This document shows, in pieces, positions 54,121 through 64,000 of a DNA stretch of 64,000 nt (positions are counted from its first letter, which is position 1; each line of letters opens with the position of its first letter). Position numbers and translations under genes: made by a program. The notes under the pieces were generated by a model. The model did no database searches, was not told where the DNA came from, and saw nothing but the letters and a program-made list of their open reading frames with translations. Origin of the DNA: Sorghum bicolor. Its lineage: Eukaryota; Streptophyta; Magnoliopsida; Poales; Poaceae. The DNA is taken from contig NC_012878.2 in the NCBI RefSeq assembly GCF_000003195.3, forward strand, positions 57,598,629-57,662,628, in the 5' to 3' direction.

Positions 54121-56781
54121 CTAGGCCGCGCCAGGGCTCGTCTTGAGCCGCTGCAGCTCGACCACGACGACGCTGATGTTGTCCCTGCTGCCGCGTGACA
54201 TGGCCAGCTCCGTGAGCAGCGCGGCGGCGTCCGCTGCGGTGCGGCCGGCGACGGACCCCGGGAACTTGGAGGCCGCCCGCCCGTTGAGGCAGTTCCGAGC
54301 GATCTTGCACGCCATCTCGTTGGAGACCACGTCCCACAGCCCATCGCTCGCCAGTATGAGGAACTCGTCCTGCTCCGTCCGCTCCACCACCGTCACCTCC
54401 GGCTCCGCGCTCACGTACGGCTTCAGGTAGTAGTCGCCTGAAACATGCATCAAGGCACAAAAAAACGTTCAGGGGACTGCTGATTGCATTGACATTGAGG
54501 AGTCATAGTATTATAGGAAAATGGAAGGAGATGGCCTGGTGTTCTTACCAATGGACCTAGAAGTTGCCAGGACTCCAAGGACGCGATAGCCGTTCCAGTT
54601 GATGACTCTGCCGCCAGCTGCTTCCACCCTCTGCATCTCGTCCGGACGATCCGGCTGCGTAATCAGAACAAAGCATTCATTCATTAGACCACTCGTGTTT
54701 GGTACACAAACATCTTCTTGTCCTAGATTTCTCTACCCCTTTTTCTAGAAGATGCTGTGCTACAAATCTGAACACGAAGTGGTTCTTGAACTAATTAAAC
54801 AAACATTTCCTTCAAAACATCCGAATCAGCAAGTAGGTGGCAACTAAAAAAGGCAACATTCGTACTAATCTCATCATCTGTCAGCTAATGGGTCACAACT
54901 AGAAAAGTAACATTCGTAGTAATCTCATCTGTTCCATCGCTACAATTTATAGCTGCTGCAAAAAGAACAGTAATTAATCTTTCAGTGAAACAATCTCTTC
55001 CCGATTTTTCCATCTAACCATGTCCAAGTAGGCAGGTGCTCATGCCCCCTGCAACTGCAATACACTTGAATGTACTCCTATTTCTGGTGCAACGCAAACC
55101 AATACAGTGGGCACGCACTGCTCAAAGCCTCAAACCACGGCCTTGTTTAGGCCTTGTTTAGTTCCAAAAAAATTTTGCAATTTTTTTTTCAGATTTCCCG
55201 TCACATCAAATCTTTATACGTATGCATGAAGTATTAAACGTAGACAAAAATAAAAACTAATTGCACAGTTTGGTCGAAATTGACGAGACGAATCTTTTGA
55301 ATCTAGTTAGTATATGATTGGATAATATTTATCAAATACAAACGAAAGTGGTACTATTTATATTTTGAAAAAAATTTTGGAACTAAACAAGCATTTGCCA
55401 GAACAACACCGACCACCGAGATGGAGTCCATGACACTCGACCTGCAGCCTTCCAAAACAGTCAGAAACGTTTCTGTGGGTGGCAAGGCGACGGAACCTAG
55501 CAGCCTAGCACTGTAACGCACAACCCATTGGCCGTCCGTACGGCACCACACCACTACAGCTTGCTTTCTTCCCCAAGAGAGATTCACCTACGTGGCGTCC
55601 CATCTCGCGAGCAAGGAACGAACGGTACCACCCAACAACCGCAACCAACTCGAGCCGGCACCGGCAGCGAGCTCGGGAATTCGCCAGGCGGCCAGCTGTG
55701 GCACCACACCACCACTCGCGCGAGGAGCAGACGAGGGAAATCGTCGCCTTCTCGTGTTGTGCCGGTGTGCGGTTGGGCCGTGCAGGAACGAACATTCGGG
55801 AGACTAATTAATTAGTGCACCAAGCCTGTACTGGTGGGGTTAGAAAATTAGATCTGATGAATGACGCTACTCACGCGCAGATCATCTCGCGGATTAAACA
55901 ATAAATCCGTGGCATTAGTCGTTGATTAACATTTGGGAGCATCACCGACCGTGTTAATTTATGCATCAGTACGCACCTGTACGAGCCACGTAGTACGTAC
56001 GTACCTTGTGATCGGTGGAGAGCGGCACGGCGACGCCGCCGCGGGAGAGCACGGCGCGGGAGTCGCCGCAGTTGGCGACGACGATGCGGCGTTGGCCCAC
56101 GACCGCGACCACGGCGGTGGATCCCACGGTGCGGTAGGGCAGGTTGCCTGCTCCGGCGTTGGTGTCGGCGGCGTCCGCGGCCGTCTGCTGCGGCGGCGGC
56201 TTGGGCGGGGGCGAGAAGCCGCCGGTCACCTCGCCGTCCACCCGGGCGAAGCTGGCCGCCATGGCCTCCTCCCAGCGCAGGTCGTCGCTGCCGACGCCGC
56301 GCCGCAGGCCGAGCTCCTCCGCCAGCACCACGTGCATCCGCTCCCGGCACGCCTCCGCCACCCGCGCGCCGCCGTGGCCGTCGTACACCGCGAAGAAGTC
56401 CTGCTCCTGCTCGTCCTTGGCGCCCGGCGACGACGGGTCCGAGGCCAGGAACGAGAGCGCGATGGCGAACGCGTCCTCCATCTCCCTCCGCCGGCCGATC
56501 ACCGACACGGCGCCGTGCGACAGGCGCGGCGGCCAGCAGCCCGCCGCCGCAGTCTCCAGCGACGAGTCGGAGGACGACGATCTGTGCGAACCCGACCGGA
56601 TCCTCTTCGCCGGCACGGGTGACCCCTCCGTGGCCCGCCCGAGCCGGCGGAGCTCGAGGCGGCGGCGGCGCCTTGCGGACGCGCCGCCCTTCCGGTCCAC
56701 GTTCCCGCCCGCCACAGCCTTGCACACGGCGGGGCCGCCCTCATCCCTGGCGGCGCTTGTCTCCCTCATGTATCCGTCCAT
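54121..56781 (-). CDS. Clade A protein phosphatase 2C (ABA co-receptor type)
   Basis: Exons 56781-56005, 54654-54549 and 54437-54121 encode 399 residues. Catalytic PP2C motifs are in order: GRRREMED (96-103), FAVYDGHGG (130-138, metal-binding Asp and Gly), [11 protein letters not shown], the R-S-I-G-D-Y-Y segment across the exon 2/3 junction, [10 protein letters not shown] and [10 protein letters not shown]. Trp279 in VINWNGYR matches the lock Trp of ABI1/HAB1 that contacts the ABA-bound PYR/PYL receptor, so it is probably a true clade A enzyme, closest in my judgement to the AHG3/HAI side. Such enzymes dephosphorylate SnRK2 kinases and SLAC1-type channels, and are inhibited when ABA is bound. 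The basic [11 protein letters not shown] segment may direct the protein to the nucleus. Intron 1 is about 1.35 kb and contains a MITE. Confidence 0.92.
55139..55392 (+). mobile_element. Tourist-like MITE (A) with doubled head, in PP2C intron 1
   Basis: It begins GGCCTTGTTTA directly followed at 55150 by GGCCTTGTTTAGTTCC, and ends GGAACTAAACAAGC near 55392. The interior near 55345-55370 is the uninterrupted form of the site that is split at 29349 in another copy. Confidence 0.8.
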
Positions 56782-56846
56782 CTGTCCTCGCTTGCAAAGC
56801 GACGGAGAAGAAACGAGGCCGGCGACGCGTGGGGTCGAGTGGGGGG

Positions 56847-56853
56847 TTTAATA
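56847..56853 (-). promoter_or_regulatory. Possible TATA box of the PP2C gene
   Basis: TATTAAA on the minus strand, 66 bp upstream of the start codon. The weak consensus and short leader make it tentative. Confidence 0.4.
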
Positions 56854-57239
56854 CGGCCAAGCCGAGGACGGAGACGACGGTGCGGCGGCCGTCGGATCCG
56901 GCGCGAGCGGCTGGGCGGTTGCCAGCGCCGCGTGCGCCTCCGCGAGGACGTGGACGGGTGAGATCGCCGGTGGCGCGTGGCGTGGGCGCGCCCGATGCGC
57001 TCGCCTACGCTCTCGCGGCGAGGTGCGGGAAAATATCCTGCGCCCGGCGCAGTGGACCACGGCGCCCGTGCGCGTGGTTCGTGGGAGCGGACCCGGCGCG
57101 CAGTGACTCGGGCGTTGCGTGGGGTGCGTGCACGGGGGGATCGGAGCGGTTGGACCACTGGGTCATACGTGGGGTCCACGGTGGGGGCGAGCAGGGGTTA
57201 CGTGGAGGGCGAGGGGTAGCCCAGGAAAGGAGAGGGTGG

Positions 57240-57246
57240 GCCACGT
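57240..57246 (-). promoter_or_regulatory. ABRE-like element upstream of the PP2C gene
   Basis: ACGTGGC on the minus strand, about 460 bp upstream of the start codon, with further ACGT cores nearby (57165, 57200, 57253). ABA-response elements are expected because clade A PP2C genes are usually induced by ABA as feedback. The link to regulation is inference. Confidence 0.4.
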
Positions 57247-57254
57247 CGCGCGAC

Positions 57255-58288
57255 GTGACTGTGCGCCCAGGGACAAATGTTAGGGCGCTAGGGCCACGAC
57301 TGGCTTTTCCGTGCAAGAAAGCAGATTCTACTCGGCTCAAGCAAACGTTCCGTTCCGTGGCGGAACCGAACGAGGAACAGCACGTATCCGTAACGTTTTC
57401 ATGTATACTGCAACTTCTCTAAAAAGGAGATATGAACTGTGCCAAATCGTATTATACAGTACTTGTATACCGTGCTAACTACATTCTTTTGTAGGACAAA
57501 TCTTCGATCCGGTAAAATGTTAACTTTGCAAAGCCGAGGGAGTGGTAGCACAGACAAAGAATTGGTTTTTTTTTTGCGAGCTTTGTAGCCTTTAAAATTC
57601 GTCCTACGATGAAAAATGTCATACAAATATCTGACCCTGCAATAATACGTAGTGTTGTGGGTTGTTTACACTGAACTAATACTTTTGAAGAACACAACTC
57701 TTGGTATTATGCTTGATTTTTAATTTGTGTGCTATAAATTCTGTACAACTTTTTTAACGTAGGCAAATACTTCCGTGTCTGGAAGCTTCGATTATTAGAA
57801 TCCGTATCAGTAATTTTTTTTTTTAAAAATATTCATCTTTATAAAAATGAACATAATATTTATAACATAAAATTGGTATCTTATAAAAATATTTATGATA
57901 TAAAGCAAAGCTTTTAGGGTCATAGGATATTAAATCTTTTAAGGAATATTTGTGGCATTATGTTTGATTCTTAATCTATTCGTTATACGTAGATCGTACA
58001 ACGTCTTTTTTTTCTTCCGATCTATGAAAAGTATAATTTTAAATATGAATTCTGAATCAACGGAGTCGCGATCTCACTTAACCTCATGTAAACATATGGT
58101 GCTCTTTTTTCGGAGTTTTTGTTGTGTTTTGTTTCATCAGTTTACTCAAAAGCTCTGTCCAACAAACAAATACAAAAATAGGTTCTGAAACCCAAGATCA
58201 AAACAAAAACAGTTAACCCGAAACCGTTTTCTAAAGACAAGTTGAATTCATCAAACTTAGGTTCTCTTAACCTCATAAATTTAAGGCT
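57255..58288. other. Distal PP2C upstream region and AT-rich spacer
   Basis: The GC-rich stretch ends about 57300, followed by AT-rich DNA. No gene seen. Confidence 0.4.
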
Positions 58289-58528
58289 AAGATTTTGTTT
58301 AGATCCGAAGAGTTATTAGATTTTGATATTATAGCATTTTTGTTTTTTATTTAATAAAAATTGTTCAATTATAGAGTAATTAGGTTTAAAAGATTTGTTT
58401 TGCGATTTACACACAAACTGTGCCATTAATTTTTATTTCTATCTATATTTAATGCCACATGTTGTAAGATTTGATTTAATGAAATTTTTTTTAAAAAAAA
58501 TTATTTTTGAGTGAACTAAACAAAGCCT
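58289..58528 (-). mobile_element. Tourist-like MITE, short family (A), diverged
   Basis: About 240 bp from ATTTTGTTTAGATCC to GTGAACTAAACAAAGCC, with family interior blocks (GTTCAATTATAGAGTAATTAG). The left end is decayed. Confidence 0.6.
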
Positions 58529-60574
58529 AAATAAAGACAAGTGCAAGTAATGTTTTTGAAAACGTTAGAGGCATTTCATCGAACAAAGGTCGACGAACAG
58601 CAGCCGAGACACACTGACACATCTGGAGGTCCGGGAGGGACGCGTGGCGCAGTCCCCTCGCCAGCGCAGGCGCAGAGGCGCGGCAGCCCCACGCTCCACG
58701 CGTGACCCCGCCGCGCGCGACGACTCCTGTTTGAGTGGCAGAGGAGAGGCGGTCGCGGGAGCCGTGGGTGGGCCTCGGTCGCCGCCGCGCGCTCCCGGAC
58801 ATGGCGGACATGACATGCACGGCACGCGCGGCCTACCGCCTACGACGCTACGCGCGCGGCGACGTGGAGGGTCTACGCCGCTGCGCCGCGACATCATCGA
58901 GTGCGGAGCGCCGGGACCGGAGGCGGGCGAGCGGCCCTTCGACGCTCGTCCGTCCGTCGTCCTCGTCGACCCTCAGGTCTCAGCTCGCGCGTCCTGTCGG
59001 TCGCCATGCCTGCCTGGGTGTCCTCACCACGCGTCCGGTCCTGCGCAGGCGGCAGGCGCGCCGTGGTCGCACGGACATCGAGGCGCCCGGACGATGCCAC
59101 GACGCGCTGCTAGTACCATGTACAGCGAGCTCGCTGCCACTGCAGAGGCACACCGGAGGGCGCACTGGCGGCTACAGCGCCGCATGGTCTGGTCGCTGCC
59201 GTTGTTTTTGCGTTTTTTGAAATCCTGGTGGCGCGCCATCATGTCTGTTGCATTGCATCGATGCGCCGGCATGGGGGCCACGTGCGATGAGAGCACTTCT
59301 TTCTTCCTGTCGCTGCGTGCATATGCAATGTGCTTGTGCAGGATTTTCTTTCGAGTTCGGAGTACTCCTACGGTTGTATTGTACGAGTACTTGCATATTG
59401 TTCGCAAAAACATTTATTTTCCTCCAATTTGTCCTTGTATAGTGATAATTAAGTCCCAGGGCAACCTACTGTTTCTTCTCTAATAAAGAGCATGTGTGCA
59501 CAACGAAAACTTGTGATTGTTCTAGCGAAGGAAAATATAATTCTTCCATGTAGTGTGTAGAGAATATTATTCTCAAGCAAAAATTACTTGTAACAAAGGA
59601 ATACTACTGTATTATTTTTAATGGCACGTAAGAGATACTTATATGCTTGAAATTGAAGTCCTGAACGGTATTCAAGCAATTTTCTCTTCAAGAGTCAGCG
59701 GATGCCGTTTGATAACTCGCCGGATACTAACAATTAATATTCAATTATAAACTAATTAAATTTAAAAAATTATCTCGTAAATTATATATAAACTGTATAG
59801 TTAATTATTTTTAAATTTATATTTAATACGCTATACATATATTCAAAGATTTTATAGGATGAAAAAAAAATTAAAACTAAACACGTTACTAAAGTAGGTA
59901 GCCGTACGTAGCTCCACACGTACGCATGCACGTACGTCAGACTTCGTATAAACCCAAAGTACCCAGAACGTTAAGGTGTGCATGGTGTATCGGTCGACGT
60001 GTCGTCACGTAAGGACTCCATGGGATAAGAAATACACCACACTACAAGTACGATGCTACGTGCAGAGATGCTTCTGTGATTTTAAAAATCGAGGGGAATC
60101 GTCGAGAACAATGCAAGTTGCTTGTGCAATTACCAATGTTCATCGCGTTGTGCGTTAGTACTAGTTTGCTAGATAGACGAACGCGTCGTGCATCACGTAT
60201 CTATACAAAATCTATACATGCATACGCCGTTATGCTCCATGCATCATGCCGCGTGTGTATATTATATAGTACAGTATCGTTTTGTGATCAGGAACACATG
60301 CAAGTACTGTTAGCTAATTTTGTTGTCAAAGAAAAACACTATTAGATATTTGATAAATTTAGCTAATAGTCTCAAGCAAACAAGTTAAATATGAGCATTT
60401 TCAGATAATTCTTGGAATACTACGTGATAAGTGTATAGTGGAATAAGAGCGCTGGAGTATATTATATACTCCTTATACTGCTAGCTCTAGCATGCTGTAC
60501 GTGTTTGTTTTGCACGGAATGGGCAGCAAGGCCAATGTACGTATTCTATGTGATGGTGGATACGTGCTGATACT
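58529..60574. other. Gene-poor interval with GC-rich patch at 58.6-59.3 kb
   Basis: The GC-rich patch has a plus-strand frame of 279 residues (58644-59483) and several overlapping frames, but no domain, and the frame runs straight into AT-rich text with unrelated composition. I do not call a gene. A decayed MITE fragment lies around 59710-59890. Confidence 0.4.
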
Positions 60575-60830
60575 GCATGTTTGGTTAGTAGCCATAATCT
60601 ATCATAACTAACTTTACACAAGTGTGGCAAGTTATAAAAAATGTGGCTAACAAACTGATTACCACATTTTATCATCCTTAAAAGAATCTTGCGACACTTT
60701 TTAACTCTATGACATGTAAAGTTCAAAATAATCATGTCTAAACTTAGTTGTCAACCAAACACTTGCCAACTTGGTCAAACTTGTCTAAAGTAAAGTGTTG
60801 CAAACTATGGCTAGCAACCAAACAGACCCT
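60575..60830. mobile_element. About 256-bp MITE (TGTTTGGTTAGTAGCC family)
   Basis: Inverted termini TGTTTGGTTAGTAGCCATA (60579 on) and TATGGCTAGCAACCAAACA (to about 60824). The subterminal AGTGTGGCAAGTT and AACACTTGCCAACTT are similar on opposite strands. Borders are accurate to a few bases; no clear target duplication. Confidence 0.65.
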
Positions 60831-63696
60831 AACATTTCACTGTACGTGATTATTTTTTCCGGAAACAAAAGTATCTCCGTAGGTGAAACTAGAGAGGCAA
60901 TGCAACCCGAAAATATTATTTGCTTTGAATTCGTAGCGTTCGTGAATTGTGATTATTTGCTTAATTAGTAGCGTTCGTGAATCGTGATTATTTGCTTACA
61001 TTAGTAGCGTTCATGAATCGTGATGGCCCTATCGTACGTACGTCGATCGTACATACTGCATTTTTTTTGCTGTATAAATAAAATATGATTATATATACTC
61101 CGCCTTTTTTCCTATATATATTACACTGTTTGTTCCGTGTCACCAGTCGGCATGCAGTTGCTGCCTGGCTCTGGTCGCTTTCAGCTCGTAGCGGAACGCG
61201 TGTGTGTGTGCCGTGCCGGCCTCGCTCGTAGGTCAGCTGCCGGTGATGCATGTGCGTATGGGGCGTGGATGGAGACTGCTCGGAGGTGACTCCAGCAGGC
61301 CAGGTTCAGCGTCCGTCGTCGTCGTCGCTCGTCACAATTTCGTCACGCAAGTCGCAAATGCACCCTGGCTCGCACGGCATGTGGAATTGTGGAAAGGCAA
61401 GGAGGCGGGCATGCATGCACGTACCGTGTAACCGTAGCCGCTGGTATTTGAACACGGCGGCGCGTGCAGCTACTGTGGTCGTGCAGCCACGAGCCGCCGT
61501 TGGATTGGACCATCCTAAGGTACGTATACTCGTACTTTACTGTGTACGTGTCTCCCTTTGGACACCTCGACAACGTCGTCAGTCGTCACACGATCCAGGA
61601 AATAATTTAAATACAAGGACAGCACTCCATATTTTTCTGATACCGTGTGCGCGGCGGCCGCATATCGTGAATAATAATGAACGAAGACGTAAATGAATGC
61701 CCGTTGTACGATTTGAGGGAGGAAAAGGAAGGTTTTGGCCACTGCACGCTCTACGCCCACAGGCCACGGCCGAGAGCAACTGTTCACCATCAGCGTTTGC
61801 TTTGGCAGTAAAAGGGACATCTTTTTACAATGCACATAGCGATTTTTTTTTTTTTTACAAAAGTGCACATGCGATTAGAACACACAGAGCTGCTAACTAC
61901 AGGTAGTATCGAAGTCGCTTCTGTTTTGGTGGTTGTATCGTCTAATAAAAATCCTCTTGCCGCCTCTCTAAAAATAAAGCTGCTAACTACAGTACTCTCA
62001 TAGTCGCATGAGATATTGGTGTGTGAATCCCGCACAGTCGCCGCATGTATTTCCCTTGATCTTTTCCGCGCGTCTCGTCGCGGACTGACGTGTCACGCAG
62101 CAACATGAGAAAAGCCCTCGACCGCGAGTCGATCGAGGTCGACAGCGTACCTCCGGCTTTGACGGGCGAGCGAGCGGTTCTTCCGGCGGCGCCGGCCGGC
62201 ACGTACGTCGTCGTGTCAAGCGTCGCGAATGGTCCATTCCTTAGTTCCGAATTTTTTTTTCAAGCACTTGTTTTTATTTGATAATTATTATCTAATCATA
62301 AATTAATTAGATTTAAAAGATTTATCTCGTGATTCACATGTAAATTGTCCAATAAGTTTTTATTTTCCGTAGTCCGGTTAGATGGATCGATACAGCGTAT
62401 CTGTTAGCAAAACAAAAAATGGGGCAGGCGGGCACGGACTTGTTTGGCGCGCCCACGTACGTACAGGGCCCCGCGACCTATTTGCGTGTGTGCCGTAGCG
62501 CTGGCAGTACCAGTACAAGAGCAGTGCAAATCCTGCACTCGTCTAGCGGGACAAGGAATCCGAATACCCCCGGTTCTCTGCTTGCAATGGCGAAAGGGAT
62601 CACTGCTTCTTCTGAGTTTCTGATCATATACGAGACGGACCAGGACCAGCCATGGCAGGCACACGTTACTACGTGGCTGAATCGTCCAACAAAAGACGAT
62701 TCCAAATGTCGTAGCTTGTCCCACCTGCAAACACCACCACCTGGACCATCCTTCCATACTACTATTGCTACTACAGTACTGTACTACACAGAGATTATAT
62801 TTTTTCTGCCAATCAAGGCTTTTCAGACCAGCTAACACTAAAAAAAAAGGCAGCATGTTTAAACACAGAAACCACTCACCACCCAGTTCGCTTGCATACA
62901 TGCAGTGATGCACACAGAGGCCAGAGGCCACATGCCAGGCCCACCTAGCAGCAATCCAGCATCATGTGTCAGTCACCACTCACAAGTCACAACACGCATC
63001 TAGTGGGCCACAGAAGGTAAGAAAGCGGCCCATGATTTCCAAGCGAATGAATGTGGCCGGACTATTAGTCTACCGTGTGGGCCGAATGGAAAGGTGAGGA
63101 GCCGTAGCGCTGCTGCGACTGCGAGGAGATAGCACCCCATCGCTGGTATAAGAAGGCGGCGAAGCACAGGTTGTCTACATACTGCGTGGTGCGCACAAAG
63201 CGAACTATTCTTTCGCCTTTTACTAAAGAATACCGTGTGCACGCCATAATAAGGAGCATACGCTAATTTGGGTGCCTTTCTCTTTGAGAGGTGCCATGTT
63301 AATGATTTTTAGAAGTTAATATTAATATAATTTAAACTTGTTACGCTTAGTGTTATAATATAATATATGTATAAAGTATTAAGTATAGACTATTTATAAA
63401 ACTTAAAATATAGCTATTAAATGTTTAGGCACATGTATAAAGTATTAAATATAGACTAATTATAAAACTAAAAATATAGTTAGAGTGTAATTTATGAGAT
63501 GAATCAATTGAGTCTAATTAGTCCATAACTGAACACTAATTGTCAAATAAAACGAAAATGCTACTTCAACCAAACACCCCATAAGCTTCACATTATTTTC
63601 TTTTGCTTAATTTTTCTTTTTTTTTTCTTTATAATTTCTACTTTACCCACCTTTCTATTTGGAAACATGTTAATTCAGGAGGAAGGCAAGCTGAAT
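60831..63696. other. Gene-poor interval
   Basis: It contains a short tandem phrase (TAGTAGCGTTCGTGAATCGTGATTATTTGCTTA repeated around 60965-61020, split here as TAGTAGCGTTCGTGAA and TGATTATTTGCTTA) and decayed MITE fragments near 62240-62360 and 63290-63585. Frames on both strands around 62404-62931 overlap each other and have no domain. Confidence 0.4.
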
Positions 63697-63788
63697 GTGT
63701 GGCTTTTATAATGGACGGTAAAGTATCATTATAAAAGCCACACTCTTTAAAAATACTAAGGTCCCGCCCTGATACTTTACCGTCCATT
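63697..63788. repeat. Two interleaved perfect inverted repeats
   Basis: Pair A: GTGTGGCTTTTATAAT at 63697-63712 and its exact reverse complement at 63728-63743. Pair B: AATGGACGGTAAAGTATCA at 63710-63728 and its exact reverse complement at 63770-63788. The order is A, B, A', B'. Confidence 0.9.
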
Positions 63789-64000
63789 ACAATAATCGTG
63801 AATTGCATGCTGGGATTTGTGTGGGTTTTTATTATCTTCCAGCCATGTAGCTTTAGTACATGTATTGATGAGAATATAGAATGTTCGCTGGGATGATCTC
63901 CTCCAGATTAAGCGATGGCGCACCGACACGTCCTCGTGGTTCTTGATCTGGCCGAGGCCAACTATGGTCATTGGAGCCCAGAATGATTTCGCCTTTTTTT
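63789..64000. other. Window end, no gene called
   Basis: No supported feature; sequence runs to the edge of the window. Confidence 0.4.

Noticed and set aside
55871..57422. Long frames around PP2C exon 1 and its promoter
   Set aside because: Shadows of GC-rich coding DNA; none shows a family motif.
58644..59483. 279-residue plus-strand frame
   Set aside because: Arg/Pro/Ala-rich start and unrelated hydrophobic end, overlapping frames on both strands, no domain or splice context.
62404..62931. 175-residue minus-strand frame and a 138-residue plus-strand frame
   Set aside because: They overlap each other, have no domain and lack a plausible start context.
1..64000. CRISPR array, operon or bacterial defence system
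   Set aside because: The window is a plant nuclear region with spliced genes; regular spaced repeats with unique spacers are absent.
1..64000. Functional link between the light (SPA), ABA (PP2C), WRKY and ERF genes as a cluster
   Set aside because: Mixed strands, spacings of many kilobases and no shared regulatory sequence; ordinary plant gene order explains it.

Overview
The window reads as nuclear DNA of a grass, most likely an Andropogoneae species close to Sorghum. The genes have introns and plant-specific protein families. Coding exons are GC-rich and the surrounding DNA is AT-rich. The intergenic DNA is packed with short inverted-repeat elements that begin GGCCTTGTTTAGTT, which I associate with sorghum and its relatives. 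Species assignment is inference; nothing here is bacterial, viral or organellar.

Genes, left to right: a small membrane-anchored DnaJ-type zinc-finger protein (853-1552, +); a GPI-anchored phytocyanin (2889-3560, -); a large SPA-family light-signalling protein with kinase-like, coiled-coil and WD40 regions (4989-12384, -, 7 coding exons); an intronless PORR protein matching the chloroplast intron-splicing factor WTF1 (18049-19572, +); a lone possible terminal exon (20150-20299, -); a group III WRKY factor (30316-31382, +); a DUF3593 membrane protein with an 18-nt microexon (31944-33859, -); a small plant-specific protein of unknown function (36903-37250, +); an AP2/ERF factor of the DREB A-6 type (41693-42601, -); and a clade A PP2C phosphatase of the ABA pathway (54121-56781, -).

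The genes do not form an operon or visible cluster. Several act in signalling (light: SPA; ABA: PP2C; stress transcription: WRKY, ERF) and two are plastid-related or plausibly so (WTF1, DUF3593), but this looks like ordinary gene order in a plant chromosome.

The long gene-poor stretches (12.7-18.0, 19.6-30.3, 37.3-41.7, 42.8-54.1 and 56.9-64 kb) hold about 20 copies or fragments of one Tourist-like MITE family (about 240 bp, 3-bp target duplications), four copies of a longer relative (about 335 bp), other MITEs, a Mutator-like foldback element with a 9-bp duplication, a tRNA-derived SINE with a 17-bp duplication, and a 5'-truncated LINE with a 12-bp duplication inside an SPA intron. Several MITEs are nested, which gives a relative order of insertion.

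I found no clear new multi-gene system. The most unusual observations are two probable GC-AG introns (SPA and WRKY), the 18-nt microexon, nested MITEs with an uninterrupted sibling copy in the same window, interleaved inverted repeats at 63.7 kb, and a compact hairpin at 26.1 kb.
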